Assembly: GCA_017446685.1 (NCBI GenBank)
Contig: JAFSQI010000105.1
Location: 1 to 64,000 of the forward strand
Direction of reading: 5' to 3'
Origin: Butyrivibrio sp.
GTDB taxonomy: Bacteria > Bacillota > Clostridia > Lachnospirales > Lachnospiraceae
DNA length: 64,000 nucleotides
Each line of letters starts with the position of its first letter. The first letter of the stretch is position 1. Under the pieces are notes generated by a model, which worked only from the letters and a program-made list of their open reading frames with translations, did no database searches and had not been told where the DNA came from. Both the position numbers and the translations under genes were made by a program. Of this stretch, positions 60,075 to 64,000 are shown piece by piece.

Positions 60075-61439
60075 TTAATACTCTGTCCACTCTTCTCTAT
60101 CCACACCATGAATTGTTCCAAGACCATAGTGCTGCGCTGTAAAGAAATTAATCCAGAATTGCCAGTCTTCCTCTATATCAGCCTCGTAGGCAACCGAAAA
60201 TCTTGTCTCCCATAATGGCCTTAACATAGGCGCATATACATCATCAGCACCCTGAGAAGCAAGTTCAGTCAAATAAGCATCTCTTTCGTCAAACTCTCTT
60301 TTAATTCTTGCAAGATTTGCACCGTCATCAAAATAAGCAAGCAAAAACATAAGACAAGCAACCACAAGTACAGCAGATATTCCGGCAGAAATCAGCTCTT
60401 CTTTAGTATTCTCAAGAGCTGCAACGCCTTGTGCTATACCGGTCATAAGAAAAATGCTTGCCCCATAATATGACCTTAGTTCTGAAGAAGGAACCATTAT
60501 AAGCGCATAACAGGTTGCCAAAAATAACACGCCAAATAATGACATTGATTTTATACTTGCATAGAAATATGTATCTTTCCCGCTAAGATAAATTAAAAAA
60601 ACTACTATTACAGCGAAAATAGCTACCAGAATAAAATAATTGTCTTTAATATTCAAAGTTATTTTCAAAAATCTGGCAGCCATAGCCAAAAGCCCTGTAT
60701 GTTCTTCGTCAGTGGCGTCAAGTCTGTTATAATTTCCCGGAGAAAGAAGTAACATAACAAATCCCAAAAGGCTTCCTGCTAAACCACTTATCATCCATGG
60801 CTTCACAAATTTAAAGCTCTTTTTGCTAATAATAAAGTGATAAAACAGTTCTATCAAAACAAAAAGTATAAGTCCACCTGAAGTATTCTCATTGCACCAT
60901 CCTGCTGCCACTCCCAAAACAAACATTCCTATCGTCAACAGAACAGATTTTTTATTATCATTATCAATATTCCTTCGGTAAATAGTTACAAAAGTCATTA
61001 TTATCGTAGTGGTATACAGATAATTGCAGGTTCCTGATGCCCAAAAAACAGTATTGGCTATTGCAGGATCAAGAAACCACAACATTGCAAGAACACAACC
61101 GTATACTTTAATATCGTAATCTTTTTTCCCTCTTACATTTGAATAAATAAGAATAGAGAGAAGTACAAAGACCGCTCCGGAAACCACATTGAATATGCTC
61201 TTATGTCCGGAATACAGGAAAAATCTTAATATGATATGAGCGACACTTCTGCCTGAATGTGATATATAATGCTCGGCTTCCTGTCTGAAAAGATCAAAAA
61301 TACTACCGGCCGTAGCAACTGTATCTCCATAAATAATATCATCAGACATATATGGTGTTAAAAATTCATAAATGGTCACAGCCAAAAATGCAACTGCTGC
61401 CATGCAATAAAAGGTTATTTTTCTTGCTTTTTGTGACAT
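60075..61439 (-). CDS. DUF6056-type polytopic membrane protein, probable glycosyltransferase
   Basis: A 454-residue protein with about ten to eleven hydrophobic helices. The first extracytoplasmic loop has TPYMSDDIIYGD and HYISHSGRSVAHI, the pattern of the DUF6056/GtrC-like family thought to be GT-C glycosyltransferases. NTVFWASGTCNYLY and NENTSGGLILFVLIELFYHF are further family-like blocks. It probably adds a side-chain sugar outside the membrane. The C-terminal ~80 residues are soluble. Confidence 0.65.
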   Translation of the reverse strand: MSQKARKITFYCMAAVAFLAVTIYEFLTPYMSDDIIYGDTVATAGSIFDLFRQEAEHYISHSGRSVAHIILRFFLYSGHKSIFNVVSGAVFVLLSILIYSNVRGKKDYDIKVYGCVLAMLWFLDPAIANTVFWASGTCNYLYTTTIIMTFVTIYRRNIDNDNKKSVLLTIGMFVLGVAAGWCNENTSGGLILFVLIELFYHFIISKKSFKFVKPWMISGLAGSLLGFVMLLLSPGNYNRLDATDEEHTGLLAMAARFLKITLNIKDNYFILVAIFAVIVVFLIYLSGKDTYFYASIKSMSLFGVLFLATCYALIMVPSSELRSYYGASIFLMTGIAQGVAALENTKEELISAGISAVLVVACLMFLLAYFDDGANLARIKREFDERDAYLTELASQGADDVYAPMLRPLWETRFSVAYEADIEEDWQFWINFFTAQHYGLGTIHGVDREEWTEY

Positions 61440-61509
61440 AACTTAACATTTCCTTTTGATAATACATTACATGTACTGCTAACTTATTTGAAATTCATGA
61501 TATCAAACG

Positions 61510-62472
61510 TTACTTTTTTGTATTCTTTATCATCCTAAGCACCTTATGATAGGCTTTTCTGCAAAATCTCCCCGCGGTTATATCAAGCTTGTGATAGAAT
61601 CTTGAGAAACCTGTAATTTGGGGCATTATAAGGTACTCATATTCATCAAGATGCTCAATCAGATACTTGGGATATGAGCTGTCTATCTCAACCTGCTCAA
61701 ACCTTGCATCTCGTCCAAAAATATCCTGCCCAAGAACAAGTCTGTCCATTGTCTCTGCCAGTATTTCTCTGTCATTGTATTCCTGATGTGCTGCTGCCTT
61801 AACTTTAACACCGATTCGCTCTACAGGATTTTCTTCATGTCTTCCTCCCATATAGCCAAAATGCCAACCGCCATCAGCCACTCTGACAGACCTCTTATCA
61901 CAGACCGAAACAAGATCACGCAATCTTACAATTCCTTCCTTTGGGATATTGTCAAGAGACGTAATCTTTGTTCCAAGCCACTTTCTGTCTTCCTCATTTA
62001 TTCCCGGAAATTCACCTGTAATCGATAAGAGCTTTCCTGACTTTTCTTCCATATTGAGAAATGCATAAAAATTTCTCTGTGCAAGATGATAAACCTTTGT
62101 TTTATCAAAGTTCGCAATTATCTTAGTAAGAACCTCTGTGTTTGGTATTTCATCCACATCGCCAAATATGATAATATCATCTGACGTTGCCCCTACTTCT
62201 TTTAATCCTCTTATCAGGTTGTTTTTTTGAAAATAATCTCTCTCATGTGTAAGTGCCTTTATAGGAGTATCTTTTACAACAACATATGTTATCTTATCAA
62301 GATAATCTTTAAACAGCTCTTTATTTTTTTCAAAACACAGCTCTTTTTCCTCTCCGGAAAAAGTCATTGTCGCCTCTTCTATAATAAATTTATCTACAAA
62401 AGGATTCAAAATATTAAGCCTAAGGAGCAGAATATCGACCTCATTAAAAAAAGGTACACAATCTATTACCAT
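61510..62472 (-). CDS. GT17 family glycosyltransferase
   Basis: A 320-residue protein of the GT17 family, named for beta-1,4-GlcNAc transferase III. It begins MVIDCVPFFNEVDILLLRLN, has FIIEEATMTFSGEEK, IIIFGDVDEIPN as metal site, and a GGWHFGYMGG block. Bacterial members occur in glycan loci with unknown acceptors. It has a basic C-terminal tail. Confidence 0.82.
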   Translation of the reverse strand: MVIDCVPFFNEVDILLLRLNILNPFVDKFIIEEATMTFSGEEKELCFEKNKELFKDYLDKITYVVVKDTPIKALTHERDYFQKNNLIRGLKEVGATSDDIIIFGDVDEIPNTEVLTKIIANFDKTKVYHLAQRNFYAFLNMEEKSGKLLSITGEFPGINEEDRKWLGTKITSLDNIPKEGIVRLRDLVSVCDKRSVRVADGGWHFGYMGGRHEENPVERIGVKVKAAAHQEYNDREILAETMDRLVLGQDIFGRDARFEQVEIDSSYPKYLIEHLDEYEYLIMPQITGFSRFYHKLDITAGRFCRKAYHKVLRMIKNTKK

Positions 62473-62487
62473 AAAATTTTCCCCATT

Positions 62488-63537
62488 TTACTTCCATTTA
62501 ATGGCTTTTTTTATAATAGCCTTAACATCATGCCATCTGGCTGATTTCATCAGTTCATTTTTGGAATTGTCTGAAATTATCATGTCATGGACAAATTCGT
62601 CCTCTTGAGGTGCCCACTTTGGTAATGACAGCTTGCCATACTGTTTAAAGAATGGAATCTTCATTATTTCATCCAGCTTTTTTTCCTTCTCCCTCCAGGA
62701 CAGGCCGGAATAAATTAAAGATTTGACTCCTATAGAACAAGTCAATGCTTTGCGTGCTTCTATAACATCCCTGTAGGTATTTCCAGTCCACTTCACAGCA
62801 TAATTATCAAATGCCTTCCATGCCTTAATCTGATTGTCCATAAATTCGGCATGATAACTTCCTGTCAGTCCACCTGAATTTTCCCTGTAAAGATATAAAG
62901 CTTTATCTATATAAACGATTGCCTTAGCCCTGTCAATATAATCTGCAGTCTGCAAAAGATCCTCACCATGATTAAGCAGATTACCTGAAATTTCTTTGGT
63001 TTCAAGAGCAAGTTCTTTTTTTACGCATTTATTCCACATGGCATTTAGTGAATCACCCATGCACATAATTCGGTAAAATTCATCTTTATCAGCTTCTTCG
63101 TATATTTTTCCTTCAGTAAAGGGAAAAGAAAACATCTTAATTCCCGGAGTATCCATAGAAGCCGCATTATGTAAAACAATATCAGGTTCTTTACCTTTTT
63201 CTCTCCAAAAAGCTATTTCATTATATATTTCAGTAAAGATTTCACCTGACAATTCGTCATCTGCATCGGCAAATATTATCCACTCTCCGCCGGCAAGCCT
63301 TACGCCTTCATTTCTTGCTGCATAAGCTCCTATCTTGCCATAGTGGTAGCATTTCACCAATTCATACTTATCTGCGATGCTGTCACAAATCTCAGGGCTT
63401 TTATCAGTAGAACCGTTTTCAACCAGAATCACTTCTATCTCAGATTTTTCCGGAGGTTTTTGTTTTAATATGCTTTTTAACATATTTTCTATGTATTTTT
63501 CAGCGTTATAAACAGGAACTATGACTGAAAATATCAT
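62488..63537 (-). CDS. GT2 family glycosyltransferase
   Basis: A 349-residue GT-A enzyme: FSVIVPVYNAEKYIENMLKS, VILVENGSTDKSPEICD and IIFADADDELSGE with the DXD site. A GEDLLQTADYID segment marks the catalytic base region. The ATG overlaps the stop of the upstream gene as ATGA. Sugar unknown. Confidence 0.78.
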   Translation of the reverse strand: MIFSVIVPVYNAEKYIENMLKSILKQKPPEKSEIEVILVENGSTDKSPEICDSIADKYELVKCYHYGKIGAYAARNEGVRLAGGEWIIFADADDELSGEIFTEIYNEIAFWREKGKEPDIVLHNAASMDTPGIKMFSFPFTEGKIYEEADKDEFYRIMCMGDSLNAMWNKCVKKELALETKEISGNLLNHGEDLLQTADYIDRAKAIVYIDKALYLYRENSGGLTGSYHAEFMDNQIKAWKAFDNYAVKWTGNTYRDVIEARKALTCSIGVKSLIYSGLSWREKEKKLDEIMKIPFFKQYGKLSLPKWAPQEDEFVHDMIISDNSKNELMKSARWHDVKAIIKKAIKWK

Positions 63538-64000
63538 GAAACATTATGCTCCCTCTTCCATTTTTCGCTTTTTCTCCAGAACAACAAAGGTCTGACTGCT
63601 CTTTTAAACCGCTTCCCAGGACTGTAAAATCTTGGATAGTTCTCATTTTCGCCCCACCATTTATGAAAAACAAAGGGCTCAATTCCCTTATTCTCCGGCA
63701 GAGGATGCTCTCTTCCAAACAAAAGCGCAAGCTCAAAAGGTGCCCACTTTATCCCTGCTTCCTCCATTACATTCTTGGAATGACAACAAATGAAAATATC
63801 TTCATTATAAAAACCATCATATACTTTTTCCCATTTCAGATTATTCTTTTTGGGAAAATCCATAAGACGTTTGGATCTGATCGACACTGAATTGCCAACT
63901 CTGCAAATATTGCCCTTGCTGTCTCTGTATGCATAATCGTTTTTGGGAAGTGGCCATGGTGAGCCAATATAATCATAGTCCAAAAACTCGTCTCTCCAGC
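63534..64000 (-). CDS. DUF5672 family protein, 5' end outside window
   Basis: The C-terminal ~155 residues of a DUF5672 protein, thought to be glycosyltransferases. WRDEFLDYDYIGSPWP, GNSVSIRSKRLMDFP and YNEDIFICCHSKNVM are family landmarks. The frame is open to the window edge, so the N-terminal part lies beyond 64000. It overlaps the next gene by 4 bases and ends with a basic tail. Confidence 0.72.
   Translation of the reverse strand, partial: WRDEFLDYDYIGSPWPLPKNDYAYRDSKGNICRVGNSVSIRSKRLMDFPKKNNLKWEKVYDGFYNEDIFICCHSKNVMEEAGIKWAPFELALLFGREHPLPENKGIEPFVFHKWWGENENYPRFYSPGKRFKRAVRPLLFWRKSEKWKREHNVS

Noticed and set aside
1-64000. tRNA, rRNA or known riboswitch
   Set aside because: I saw no cloverleaf-like or conserved riboswitch core; only the glnA leader hairpin looked regulatory.

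Overview
The window looks like chromosome of a motile, AT-rich Gram-positive anaerobe of the class Clostridia, most likely a rumen or gut Lachnospiraceae of the Butyrivibrio/Roseburia type. The signs are Firmicute-style GGAGG ribosome binding sites, a flagellar block (flgM-flgN-flgK-flgK-flgL-fliW-csrA) with sigma-28 promoters, a glnA followed by an ANTAR-domain antiterminator, a CIRCE-controlled hsp20, and plant-polysaccharide and surface-glycan genes. The genus is inference.

Layout. 1-3.1 kb is a scrapyard: a broken transposase, a Septu-like pair with an apparently intact PtuA-type ATPase and a deleted, frameshifted PtuB-type HNH partner, a 164-bp inverted-repeat element, a shredded second ptuA-like copy and a transposase tail. 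3.1-33.2 kb is a very AT-rich minus-strand surface-glycan locus of 25 genes. From its 5' end it runs SGNH esterase, MBOAT acyltransferase, many glycosyltransferases (including one GT10 and two GT11 fucosyltransferases), an AsnB amidotransferase, then a legionaminic-acid-type nonulosonate set (PtmE-, LegI-, LegF-, LegB- and LegC-like). An unusual cassette is embedded in that set: AMP-ligase, stand-alone acyl carrier protein, AAC(3)-fold acyltransferase, DUF4910 peptidase and ATP-grasp/HAD fusion. A PglK-like ABC flippase follows. 33.3-34.7 kb holds an AT-rich spacer, sodA and a second 164-bp element. 34.8-42.5 kb is the flagellar late-gene block. 42.6-44.7 kb is glnA plus the ANTAR regulator on the plus strand, with a terminator-like hairpin in the glnA leader. 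44.7-48.5 kb has a sigma-28-linked calcium-binding-like protein, thymidine kinase, an MscS channel, an orphan HicB-like protein and hsp20. 48.5-51.1 kb is an accessory segment with a three-copy 103/104-bp tandem repeat rich in CATG motifs, a predicted PD-(D/E)XK nuclease gene, half of a 164-bp element, and flanking inverted repeats. 51.2-55.1 kb carries a large DUF4353-type lipoprotein with ten 12-residue repeats and a GH88/GH105-like hydrolase. 55.2-64.0 kb starts a second surface-glycan locus (Wzx flippase, GT11, pyruvyltransferase-like, GT2, DUF6056, GT17, GT2, DUF5672 cut by the window edge).

How it may work together. The nonulosonate genes lie next to flagellar hook-filament genes, which fits either flagellin glycosylation or a lipid-linked surface glycan flipped by the ABC protein. 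The acyl-carrier cassette probably puts an unusual acyl group on an amino sugar, and MBOAT/SGNH probably O-acylate the exported product. The most notable undescribed items are the ACP-dependent decoration cassette, the 164-bp element present just upstream of four genes, and the CATG-repeat/nuclease segment.
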